In this document: in pieces, positions 1 through 6,852 of the stretch
How positions within the stretch are numbered: the stretch's first letter is position 1
Layout of the letters: every line of letters begins with the position of its first letter
Assembly (NCBI GenBank): GCA_021204765.1
Contig: JAJPYU010000214.1
Coordinates: forward strand, 1-12,044
Length of the DNA stretch: 12,044 bases
Direction: 5' to 3'
Source: Clostridiales bacterium
GTDB lineage: Bacteria > Bacillota > Clostridia > Lachnospirales > Lachnospiraceae
The notes under the pieces: model-generated
What the model saw: the letters and a program-made list of their open reading frames with translations, nothing else
Told to the model about the DNA's origin: nothing
Database searches by the model: none
Program-made: the position numbers and the translations under genes

Positions 1-1178
1 TTATTCATGTATACGGTGAGCACCTGTTCTCCCAAATCCCTGGAGATCTGTGCTTTTGCTGTAATCTCCGACATCATTTTCGGAGGCATGCCCCTCTCGA
101 TCAGATATGCCATCTTAAGCCTGGTCTGGGGAACTCGGAATCCGCTCTCCATGAGCAGCATGATGATTCGCTCGAAACCGATGGAGAATCCGCAGGCCGG
201 CACGTCATGCCCCATAAACTTCCCGACCATCTCATCATAACGTCCACCGCCTCCGCAGCTGATACCGAAATCCGGAATACTTATCTCAAAAATGGTGCCG
301 GTATAGTAAGACATGCCTCGGGCCAGGGTCGGGTCAAAGACCATATTGAACTTAACGGTTTTCGATATGTCAACGCCCTCAACGATCTCCCTTATGTTAT
401 CAGACACTTCGTCCGGCAGCAGATCACCGAGCTCTTTTACCAGCCATTCGAAGCCGTCGTCCGCGGCCTTCACCCCGTCAAACAGGGCCAGATATTTATT
501 GATGACAGTTTCATCAAAGCTTTCCTTTATAAGCTCCTCCCTGACACCATTCATTCCGATCTTGTCCATCTTGTCTAAAATGATAAACAGTGTATCATAA
601 TCGCTCTCGTTGAAACCGCTGTACTCGGCCATGGCTTTTAATATACGGCGTTCATTTATGCGGATATCAAAATTCTGGAATCCAATCCTGCCTAAAGCGA
701 CAGAGGTGGCCAGGATCAGCTCTACTTCCGCAATAGCGGCAGACTCACCGATAACATCGATATCACACTGCATAAACTGACGGTAACGACCCTTCTGCGG
801 CCGGTCTGCCCGCCAGACATTACCCATCTGTATGGCCTTAAACGGGATGGGAAGGTCATTGGCGTTATTAGCGTAATAGCGGCAAAGAGGTACTGTCAGA
901 TCGTACCGAAGCCCCATGTCCACCAGATCCGCCTCACACTCTGCCGTATCCAGCTTAAGCTTTTCGCCTCTCTTCAATACCTTGAATATCAGCTTCTCAT
1001 TCTCACCGCCCTGCCTGCTGGTCAGATTTCCGATGGACTCCAGGCAGGGAGTCTCGATCGGCACAAAGCCATAGGACTCATAAGTCTCTCGGATAACATT
1101 TTGCACATGTAAACGGATCCCCATTTCTTCAGGCGTGATGTCTCTCATTCCGTTTACCGGTTTCTTTTTTAATGCCAT
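1..1178 (-). CDS. hisS: Histidyl-tRNA synthetase (3' end outside window)
   Basis: Class II aminoacyl-tRNA synthetase that charges tRNA-His with histidine in the cytoplasm. The frame is open from the ATG at 1178 to the window edge, giving 392 codons. Visible motifs are a RYDLTVPL segment (residues 91-98), motif 2 around GNVWRADRPQKGRYRQF (about 113-141, with the catalytic-type Arg in WRADR), the histidine-binding ARGMSYYTG stretch (about 286-294) and motif 3 GFSIGFERI (330-338). The start of the C-terminal anticodon-binding domain follows from about residue 350. Family members are roughly 420 aa or more, so only the last part is missing. The start is fixed by AAGGAGGAG just upstream (about 1184-1192). 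The gene lies 54 bases behind hemZ and is probably the distal part of the rel transcript. In the histidine A motif, a Ser sits where the common form RGLDYY has Asp; the catalytic Arg is kept. Identification is secure. Confidence 0.97.
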   Translation of the reverse strand, partial: MALKKKPVNGMRDITPEEMGIRLHVQNVIRETYESYGFVPIETPCLESIGNLTSRQGGENEKLIFKVLKRGEKLKLDTAECEADLVDMGLRYDLTVPLCRYYANNANDLPIPFKAIQMGNVWRADRPQKGRYRQFMQCDIDVIGESAAIAEVELILATSVALGRIGFQNFDIRINERRILKAMAEYSGFNESDYDTLFIILDKMDKIGMNGVREELIKESFDETVINKYLALFDGVKAADDGFEWLVKELGDLLPDEVSDNIREIVEGVDISKTVKFNMVFDPTLARGMSYYTGTIFEISIPDFGISCGGGGRYDEMVGKFMGHDVPACGFSIGFERIIMLLMESGFRVPQTRLKMAYLIERGMPPKMMSEITAKAQISRDLGEQVLTVYMN

Positions 1179-1232
1179 GTCTTCTCCTCCTTATCAGATG
1201 AATTTGTTTCCGTGATTTACTTTTGTCAACGA

Positions 1233-1508
1233 TCAATCTGCCTGCGCCTCCTCAGACGCACAGCGATCGATAAGTTTTCTTTTTCTCGAGATCATCTCAT
1301 CGACGCGGTCAATGTAAATACCCACATCTTTCACGTTTCCGGCCCGCTCTATCCGCTTGCCTCCCAGGAATACCATCTTCGACGTGGCTCCGGCCCCTAC
1401 TGCCATGATGGTCTGGACCTCCTCCATGATGAGGATATTGTAGATCCCGGCTCTGCCGGGCGCGGCGTAGCCCACGTTCTCGAAATTCCCCATCATGTTC
1501 TTCTGGCG
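1233..1508 (-). pseudogene. hemZ: C-terminal remnant of hemZ downstream of an in-frame stop
   Basis: These 91 codons plus TGA follow the TAA at 1509-1511 in exactly the same frame as the upstream hemZ reading frame. They begin RQKNMMGNFENVGYA and include the glycine-rich VGAGATSK stretch typical of the C-terminal part of HemN/HemZ-type proteins, then end in a charged helix-like tail (RVDEMISRKRK). In intact HemZ proteins this sequence directly follows PYYLY, so a Tyr codon (TAC or TAT) most likely became TAA. The fragment could be translated by reinitiation at the ATGs at 1496 or 1493, but only a weak AGAAG precedes them. It is therefore best read as the lost end of hemZ. Whether the mutation is real or a base-calling error cannot be decided from the sequence alone. 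Confidence 0.8.
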
Positions 1509-2828
1509 TTAGAGGTAATAGGGGAAAAGTCCCATTTTCCGGCAGCTCTCAGCTGTGAGCCTGATGATGTCCCGGGTATTCTCCATGCGGAGCCCCTGAT
1601 AATCTTCCCGCCTTATCCGAAGGCGTGAAGCCCGCTTTACAGCCAGGGAGTGGACTGTCACATTGTCAGGCATGAGGGCCGTTATCTCATCCATGGTCCG
1701 ACGGACATCCTTTATGTCTTCCTGGGGCAGCCCCACGATGAGATCCATATTGATATTGTCAAAACCCATATCTCTTGCCAGATGAAAGCTCTCCTTTACC
1801 TGCTCCACGCTGTGGGCTCTGCCGATGAGCCTCAGAGTCTCCTCATTCATGGTCTGGGGATTAACAGATATGCGGGAAATGTTGCGCTTTTTAAGCACCT
1901 CCAGCTTCCTCTCGGTGATGCTGTCCGGCCTCCCCGCCTCCACGGTAAATTCCAGAAGGTGGTTTGAGGGATGGATCTGCTGTAAGGCTTTCCCGCTGCC
2001 GGTGATTTCTCCGGATTCAAGGCCTCCATCCGGCAGACCCCCATACACTATCCTGCTATCTTTGCCACATAAATGAAAGCTCTCGCCTATCTGCCCTATC
2101 AGCCTGTCAAGCTGTTCCGGCATGAGAGAGGTGGGAGTGCCGCCTCCAATGTATACTGAGTTCAAATATTTACCCCGACACATATCGGCTGTGGCCTCTA
2201 TCTCCCGGCAGAGGGCATCCAGATACTCGTCCACCCGCTCTTTCCAGGCAGTGATAGGATAGGATGTAAAGGAACAGTAGAGACAAGTGCTGGGACAGAA
2301 AGGAATGCCTACATACAGGCTGTATCCATTCTCATAGTCCAGCCGGGAGAGCACTTCCCGCTCACGCTTGGCTATCTCAATGCTTAAGTCGATCTTCTCC
2401 GGGGAGGCGAAGTATGTCTCCTCCATGTAGGAGCGGATCTCGTCGTCGCTGCTCCCATGGTTTATCATATCCATGGGGATCTTCACCGGGCGGATGCCGG
2501 TCAGCGTCCCCCAGGGAAGAGCCTTTCCGGAATACTCCGAGAGCAGCTTGTACAGGGTCTGCTTTAAGCGGTTCTTTGTCTCTTTCCGATCAGCGGCATC
2601 CACGGCCACCAGCCTGTCCGCCATGGGCTCACTCCTGCTGTAAAGGGCAATCCCTATATTTTCCCTGCCATAGTCCACCACTATATAAAAGGAGGCCTCC
2701 GGGTGCTCAGCTATAAGTGCCTCAGGCAATCCAGCCTTCACCAGCACTTCCTCCTCAGGATAAAAGGCCTTTATCAGGGAGTGAATGTCATATTCAAAGT
2801 TCGCCTCATTTAAAGCCGCAAATATCAT
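1509..2828 (-). CDS. hemZ: HemZ-type radical SAM coproporphyrinogen dehydrogenase-like protein, truncated by a premature stop
   Basis: Oxygen-independent coproporphyrinogen III oxidase-like enzyme of the HemN/HemZ radical SAM family; in Bacillus this family is linked to heme synthesis, but the role in clostridia without a full heme pathway is unclear. The 439 residues include GIPFCPSTCLYCSF with the CX3CX2C cluster ligands Cys178, Cys182 and Cys185, the GGGTPTSL motif (228-235), EFTVEAGRPDSIT (293-305), SVNPQTMN (321-328) and NMDLIVGLP (360-368). Translation stops at TAA (1509-1511) after PYYL, while the frame continues in 1233-1508, so the intact protein would be 531 aa. Residues about 254-289 look like an insertion relative to the usual HemZ, where a short linker joins the preceding helix to EFTVEAGRP. 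At the chosen start, AAGGA abuts the ATG with no spacer, so initiation looks weak; a stop (TAA at 2841-2843) lies four codons upstream, and the N-terminus (FEYDIHSLIKAFYPEE) fits the family. The gene sits 45 bases after the MBL hydrolase gene. Confidence 0.85.
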   Translation of the reverse strand: MIFAALNEANFEYDIHSLIKAFYPEEEVLVKAGLPEALIAEHPEASFYIVVDYGRENIGIALYSRSEPMADRLVAVDAADRKETKNRLKQTLYKLLSEYSGKALPWGTLTGIRPVKIPMDMINHGSSDDEIRSYMEETYFASPEKIDLSIEIAKREREVLSRLDYENGYSLYVGIPFCPSTCLYCSFTSYPITAWKERVDEYLDALCREIEATADMCRGKYLNSVYIGGGTPTSLMPEQLDRLIGQIGESFHLCGKDSRIVYGGLPDGGLESGEITGSGKALQQIHPSNHLLEFTVEAGRPDSITERKLEVLKKRNISRISVNPQTMNEETLRLIGRAHSVEQVKESFHLARDMGFDNINMDLIVGLPQEDIKDVRRTMDEITALMPDNVTVHSLAVKRASRLRIRREDYQGLRMENTRDIIRLTAESCRKMGLFPYYL

Positions 2829-2873
2829 TCCTTGTGAATATTACTCCGTGCCATGTCGTTTTGCAATCGCGAC

Positions 2874-3503
2874 CTAAAGAAACGGATTGTAGTCCGCTTC
2901 ATGCCCGATGGTGGTGTGCCCCATGTGTCCCGGATAAACACCTGTGTCTCTGGGAAGCACCATCAGCTTTTCCCTGATACCTCTCACCAGCTGTGACATG
3001 CTGCCGCCGGGAAAATCCGTTCTCCCCACCGATTCAGCAAAGAGGGTATCACCGCTGATCAATACCTTATTCTCCGGGAAATAATAGCAGCAGCCACCGG
3101 GAGTATGGCCGGGAGTATGTATCACCTCTATGGAGAATCCGGCGGTGTCCAGATGGTCTCCGTCACTTAAGAAGACGTCCGCTTCGTAGGTTTCCGCACA
3201 GCCGAACATGGAGGAGACATTCATCCCCGCGTCACACATGAGCTCTCTTTCTGCCTTGCTTACATAGACCGGGACAGGGTATCTGCCCTTAAGCTCTTTC
3301 ACGCCGTGGGCATGATCATAATGGGCGTGGGTCAGAAAAATAGCCACCGGAGTGATCCCCAGATTCCTGATATTTTTCTCCAGCATGGGCACCGAGCCGC
3401 CGGGATCGACGACTATGGCTTCCTTCGTGTCAGTATTTACCAGAAAATAACAATTGGTTCCTATATCACCTACATTGTACTCATAAATCTGTAAATCAGC
3501 CAT
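2874..3503 (-). CDS. MBL-fold metallo-hydrolase, glyoxalase II-like
   Basis: Metallo-beta-lactamase-fold hydrolase of 209 aa, similar to the short GloB/YqgX type found in Firmicutes. The zinc-binding motif THAHYDH gives His59, His61, Asp63 and His64. Further ligands are His133 in PGHTPGG, Asp152 in SGDTLF and His193 in PGHMG. The ending (TIGHEADYNPFL) is the usual C-terminus of this group, so the protein looks full length. Family knowledge suggests hydrolysis of a thioester such as S-lactoyl conjugates of a low-molecular-weight thiol, but the physiological substrate cannot be read from the sequence. It starts 14 bases after the rel stop, with AAAGGAGG (3508-3515) placed in that gap, so it is almost certainly co-transcribed with rel. 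All metal ligands are present; nothing looks broken. Confidence 0.93.
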   Translation of the reverse strand: MADLQIYEYNVGDIGTNCYFLVNTDTKEAIVVDPGGSVPMLEKNIRNLGITPVAIFLTHAHYDHAHGVKELKGRYPVPVYVSKAERELMCDAGMNVSSMFGCAETYEADVFLSDGDHLDTAGFSIEVIHTPGHTPGGCCYYFPENKVLISGDTLFAESVGRTDFPGGSMSQLVRGIREKLMVLPRDTGVYPGHMGHTTIGHEADYNPFL

Positions 3504-3517
3504 GCACCCTCCTTTAA

Positions 3518-5869
3518 TCAGGCGGTAGTCCGCTCTATGTCAAACACGCTCTCTATATTCTTCAGCTTTTCGTTCAGGGAAGCCAGTTCATCCTTTCCCT
3601 TTGTGTGGAAGGATACCGAGATGGTGGCTATACCTTTCTTGCTGGTCCGGGAATTTATCGAGACTATGTCAATACCCCTCTCGGTAAATATCCTGGAGAT
3701 ATCCACTATTAATCCGGTGCGGTTATTGGCATATATCCGCAATTCCGCCAGATACTTCTCGCTGGAACTTTCCTCCTCAGCGGAGCCGTTCTGCCACTCG
3801 GCCTCTATGAGTCTGTCCCTGTCAAATTCCGGCAGCTGAATGATATTTTTGCAGTCCGTTCTGTGGATGGACACACCCCGTCCTCTGGTGACAAATCCTA
3901 TGATCTCGTCACCCGGGACCGGACTGCAGCATTTGGAGAAATGCACTGCCACATCGGAGAGACCCCTGACTACTATGCCGCTCTGCCTGCCGGAACGGAC
4001 TCCCTTAATGGGCTTGCCCTTGCCGGCCGCCATGGCTGTGAGCACCTCGTCATCAGTCTCATTCTCCTTCACTTCGCGGCGCTGCTCATCCATCATGCGG
4101 TTGATGATCTGGGTCTCGCGGAGACCGCCGTGACCTACAGCCGCCAAAACTGAATCCCAGTCCCGGAAACCATACTTTTTCTGGACTTTCTCCTGATAGG
4201 CAGGCTTATTTATCTCGGAAAAATTAATCCCCTTACTCTTGCAGTAGGCCGCCAGCATGTCCTTGCCTTTGAGAATGTTGTCCTCCTTGTGCTCGTGGCG
4301 GAACCACTGGTTTATCTTGCTCCGGGCCTGGGGGCTCTTTACTATATTCAGCCAGTCCTGACTGGGCCCTTTGGAATTCGCTGAGGTAACTATCTCTATC
4401 TGGTCGCCGTTCTGCAGTTGATAGTCAATGGGAACCATCTTGCCGTTGGCCTTGGCACCTATCATGCGGTTGCCCACGGCACTGTGGATGGCATAGGCGA
4501 AATCTATGGCTGTGGAGCCTGCCGGCAGGGACTTCACCTCGCCGTTGGGGGTGAAGCAGAAGACTGAATCGGAGAACAGATCCAGGTCAGTCTTTAAGAG
4601 GTTCAGAAACTCCCTGTTGTCATCTGTGCCCTGCTGCCATTCCAGGATCTGGCGCAGCCAGGTCAGCTTTTCCTCCTCTCCTCCGATGGCATTGCCATTA
4701 TTCGCTTCTTTATATTTCCAGTGGGCAGCGATACCGTATTCAGAGGTTTTATGCATTTCCTCAGTGCGAATCTGCACCTCGAAAGGCCTGCCGCTGGGGC
4801 CAATAAGAGTGGTGTGGAGAGATTGGTACATATTCGGCTTCGGCATAGCTATGTAATCCTTGAAGCGTCCCGGGATGGGAGTGTACTTCTCATGGATCAC
4901 TCCCAGAGCCGCATAGCAGTCCTTCACATTTTCCACTATAATGCGGATAGCGAAGAGATCATAAATCTCATCCAGGGTCTTGCCCTGGCGCATCATTTTC
5001 TTATATATGCTGAAGAAATGCTTCGCCCTGCCCACTACGGTAGCCTTGATACCGGCTTCTTTCACTATTTTACTGACCTCAGTCACGAGAGACTCAATAT
5101 AGGCCTCCCGGGCCGATTTCCTCTGGGCAATCTTCTCAACCAGATCGTAATAGGCGTCAGAATCCAGATATTTTAATGCCAGGTCATCCAGCTCTATCTT
5201 AATCTTGGAGATGCCCAGTCTCTGGGCTATGGGCGCATAGATGTCCATAGTCTCCTGGGCTTTCTCCTTCTGCTTCTCCGGCTTCATGTACTGGAGGGTG
5301 CGCATGTTGTGAAGGCGATCGGCCAGCTTGATGATGATGACCCGAATGTCCCTGGCCATGGCCAGAAACATCTTCCGCAGGTTCTCCGCCTGTTCCTCCA
5401 CCTTATCTGCGTCGTAGGAGAGCTGGCCCAGCTTCGTCACGCCGTCCACCAGCAGAGCCACCTCCGACCCGAACTGCCTGGTGATCTCCGCCTCGGTGAG
5501 TACCGTGTCCTCCACCACATCGTGTAAGAGGCCGGCCACTATAGTCTCTTTGTCCATCTCCAGCTCCGCCAGGATGATAGCCACATACAGCGGGTGGGTG
5601 ATGTAGGGCTCCCCGGACTTCCTGTACTGGCCCTCATGGGCCTTACTGGCCACATGATAAGCCTTCTCCACCATGGAAATGTCCTCGGAGGGGTGGTATT
5701 TCCTGATGCTCTCCAGCAGCTGATCATAGAGCTTCTCCGGAGGCACAAAGTCATTGACCTCTACTATAGGCTTGTCTTCAGGTATAAAATATGCATCCTC
5801 GTCCAGTTTTTTCTCAGCCGCCGGATCAGGATTTTCTCTCTCTTTAATCGCATTCATTTCCTCACTCAT
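3518..5869 (-). CDS. rel: Bifunctional (p)ppGpp synthetase/hydrolase, RelA/SpoT family
   Basis: Makes and degrades the alarmone (p)ppGpp in response to uncharged tRNA on stalled ribosomes. The protein is 783 aa. In order it shows an HD hydrolase domain with THP at 91-93 and HDVVED at 116-121; a synthetase domain with DLFAIRI (304-310), RFKDYIA (335-341) and EVQIRT (364-369); a TGS domain (about 433-496); a zinc-finger-like region with the CC pair at 647-648; and a C-terminal ACT domain (about 705-783). The HDxxED signature and the RFKD form of the synthetase loop both point to the bifunctional Rel of Firmicutes rather than a mono-functional RelA. An upstream in-frame ATG at 6058 is rejected: the ATG at 5869 has AGGGG before it, and a near-consensus promoter lies at 5892-5920, inside what would be the longer reading frame. 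The gene heads the minus-strand cluster and is divergent from a CarD-family gene. Confidence 0.97.
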   Translation of the reverse strand: MSEEMNAIKERENPDPAAEKKLDEDAYFIPEDKPIVEVNDFVPPEKLYDQLLESIRKYHPSEDISMVEKAYHVASKAHEGQYRKSGEPYITHPLYVAIILAELEMDKETIVAGLLHDVVEDTVLTEAEITRQFGSEVALLVDGVTKLGQLSYDADKVEEQAENLRKMFLAMARDIRVIIIKLADRLHNMRTLQYMKPEKQKEKAQETMDIYAPIAQRLGISKIKIELDDLALKYLDSDAYYDLVEKIAQRKSAREAYIESLVTEVSKIVKEAGIKATVVGRAKHFFSIYKKMMRQGKTLDEIYDLFAIRIIVENVKDCYAALGVIHEKYTPIPGRFKDYIAMPKPNMYQSLHTTLIGPSGRPFEVQIRTEEMHKTSEYGIAAHWKYKEANNGNAIGGEEEKLTWLRQILEWQQGTDDNREFLNLLKTDLDLFSDSVFCFTPNGEVKSLPAGSTAIDFAYAIHSAVGNRMIGAKANGKMVPIDYQLQNGDQIEIVTSANSKGPSQDWLNIVKSPQARSKINQWFRHEHKEDNILKGKDMLAAYCKSKGINFSEINKPAYQEKVQKKYGFRDWDSVLAAVGHGGLRETQIINRMMDEQRREVKENETDDEVLTAMAAGKGKPIKGVRSGRQSGIVVRGLSDVAVHFSKCCSPVPGDEIIGFVTRGRGVSIHRTDCKNIIQLPEFDRDRLIEAEWQNGSAEEESSSEKYLAELRIYANNRTGLIVDISRIFTERGIDIVSINSRTSKKGIATISVSFHTKGKDELASLNEKLKNIESVFDIERTTA

Positions 5870-5891
5870 AAAATTTCCCCTATATTTTATG

Positions 5892-5920
5892 ATTATAAGG
5901 AGTTTACAGGAAAAAATCAA
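5892..5920 (-). promoter_or_regulatory. Sigma-A type promoter of rel
   Basis: On the minus strand, TTGATT (5920-5915) is followed by exactly 17 bases and a perfect TATAAT (5897-5892). Transcription would start near 5885, giving a leader of only about 16 nt that contains the AGGGG ribosome site of rel. The placement explains the chosen rel start. Confidence 0.85.
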
Positions 5921-5962
5921 TGAAAAAAAAGAGGTGCTATTTAGCGAAAAGTTTTGAGTTAT

Positions 5963-6005
5963 TGTTGAAAAAATGAGATTAGGGATCAAAGCGGGGTTTT
6001 CAACA
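5963..6005. repeat. 9-bp inverted repeat between the rel and carD-like promoters
   Basis: TGTTGAAAA (5963-5971) is repeated as its exact reverse complement TTTTCAACA (5997-6005) with a 25-base spacer. It lies 43 bases upstream of the rel -35 box and 66 bases upstream of the -35 box of the CarD-family gene. It could be a binding site for a regulator acting on one or both promoters, or chance in AT-rich DNA. No known operator consensus was recognised. Confidence 0.5.
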
Positions 6006-6043
6006 GAAGACGTCGTAAAAAGTCGAAGTGACTGACAATATAG

Positions 6044-6099
6044 AAAAATTTCGAACAATTTAAATTTTTGGTGACATTTTTGAGAATTCGTGATATGAT
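6044..6099 (+). promoter_or_regulatory. Promoter with UP-like element for the CarD-family gene
   Basis: GTGACA (6071-6076) and TATGAT (6094-6099) are separated by exactly 17 bases, a good sigma-A pair. Directly upstream is an AT-rich block with the inverted repeat AAAAATTT (6044-6051) and AAATTTTT (6062-6069), the position and composition expected of an UP element contacted by the RNA polymerase alpha C-terminal domain. Transcription would begin near 6106. Confidence 0.75.
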
Positions 6100-6105
6100 A
6101 TAGAA

Positions 6106-6253
6106 GATTCGTACCGTGGACAGGCAGATGAGGTTGCCGGCATTCCCATATGGCTGCACATTGGACGGACAGACTTTCATGAGCTGGAAGTCTGGGGAAA
6201 TCGGTTTTTAAAGAGTAGTGGAGAGACAGGGATCAGGAATTAGGAGTGATAAT
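6106..6253 (+). other. Long 5' leader of the CarD-family gene with a hairpin and possible upstream ORF
   Basis: From the predicted start near 6106 to the ATG at 6254 there are about 148 untranslated bases. The leader contains a perfect 7-bp stem, CAGACTT (6170-6176) pairing with AAGTCTG (6188-6194) around an 11-base loop; a TTTTT run follows 10 bases later (6205-6209), too far for a classic terminator. An ATG at 6128 opens a 27-codon reading frame ending in TAA at 6211, preceded only by a weak AGG. Another frame stays open from 6094 to a TAG at 6241 that touches the AGGAG ribosome site, but it has no standard start codon. No known riboswitch class was recognised. Confidence 0.45.
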
Positions 6254-6760
6254 ATGTTTTCAAAAGGGGAGTATGTAGTTTATGGGAGCAAGGGAGTGTG
6301 CCTTATCCAGGACATTTCCCATGTGGATATTCCGGGAGTGGATGCCAACAGGCTTTATTATATCATGCAGCCGGTTCAGAATACCAGGGGGACAGTGTAT
6401 CTGCCCACCGATAATACCAAGGCAGTGATCAGGCCGGTCATGACAAAAGATGAGGCTAATGAGTTTATAGACAGTATTCCGAGTATAGCGGAGCTTATCG
6501 TGGTTGACGAGAAGAAGCGTGAGGCCAGCTACAAGGAGGCGCTTAAGTCCTGCAGCGGCCAGGCCTGGGTCAGCATTATCAAGACCCTGCGTACCCGTCA
6601 GACAGAAAGGCTCAATGCGGGTAAGAAGATCACGGCTCTTGATGAGCGTTACTTAAAAGCGGCAGAACATGAGTTATATGGGGAAATGTCTGTTTCCTTG
6701 GACATTCCCAGAGAGGATGTGGAAGGATATTTAAAGAAGAGAGTGGCGGCCCTTGCCTGA
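6254..6760 (+). CDS. CarD-family transcriptional regulator
   Basis: Protein of 168 aa beginning MFSKGEYVVYGSKGVCLIQDI, the characteristic opening of the CarD/CdnL/TRCF RNA polymerase-interacting domain. The Tudor-like N-terminal domain covers roughly residues 1-60 (with VYGSKGV and the YYIMQP strand) and the rest is a helical C-terminal domain (about 70-168). Family members bind the RNA polymerase beta subunit and stabilise open promoter complexes, especially at rRNA promoters in the systems studied; they do not bind a specific operator. The start is set by AGGAG (6242-6246) seven bases before the ATG; an in-frame GTG at 6218 has no ribosome site. It is divergent from rel and preceded by its own promoter and a long leader. 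Family assignment is firm; the effect on particular promoters in this organism is unknown. Confidence 0.92.
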   Translation: MFSKGEYVVYGSKGVCLIQDISHVDIPGVDANRLYYIMQPVQNTRGTVYLPTDNTKAVIRPVMTKDEANEFIDSIPSIAELIVVDEKKREASYKEALKSCSGQAWVSIIKTLRTRQTERLNAGKKITALDERYLKAAEHELYGEMSVSLDIPREDVEGYLKKRVAALA

Positions 6761-6763
6761 TGT

Positions 6764-6820
6764 GATGATACGAAGTATGAAGTGATCAGTCATATCATGC
6801 CTTTTGACCCCGGTATCATC
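6764..6820. repeat. Dyad symmetry between the CarD-family gene and the PBP gene
   Basis: GATGATAC (6764-6771) and GTATCATC (6813-6820) are exact reverse complements. Between them TATGA (6776-6780) and TCATA (6790-6794) form a second, smaller dyad around TGATCA. As RNA this could fold into a branched stem starting three bases after the upstream stop codon. The sequence after it (TTATTTGATC) is not a U-run, so it is not a standard intrinsic terminator; a regulatory hairpin or operator is possible. Confidence 0.4.
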
Positions 6821-6852
6821 TTATTTGATCTCAACATCATCATTTGACAATT

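Noticed and set aside
207..600. Plus-strand reading frames over hisS
   Set aside because: They lie opposite a clearly recognised gene and have no ribosome site or family resemblance; they are shadow frames.
1197..1229. A possible internal promoter for hisS: TTGACA on the minus strand at 1229-1224
   Set aside because: The -35 match is perfect, but 17 bases downstream there is only CAAATT, a poor -10, so the promoter is not supported well enough to list.
5870..6058. A 63-residue N-terminal extension of Rel from the in-frame ATG at 6058
   Set aside because: The extension has no ribosome site, is unlike Rel N-termini, and spans the near-consensus promoter at 5892-5920; the ATG at 5869 has AGGGG before it.
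5986..6180. A 64-codon minus-strand reading frame in the rel/carD intergenic region
   Set aside because: No Shine-Dalgarno sequence, no recognisable family, and it runs across the promoter and leader of the CarD-family gene.
6196..6211. A terminator formed by the 6170-6194 hairpin and the T run at 6205-6209
   Set aside because: Ten bases separate stem and T run, and the stem is only 7 bp, so it does not fit an intrinsic terminator.
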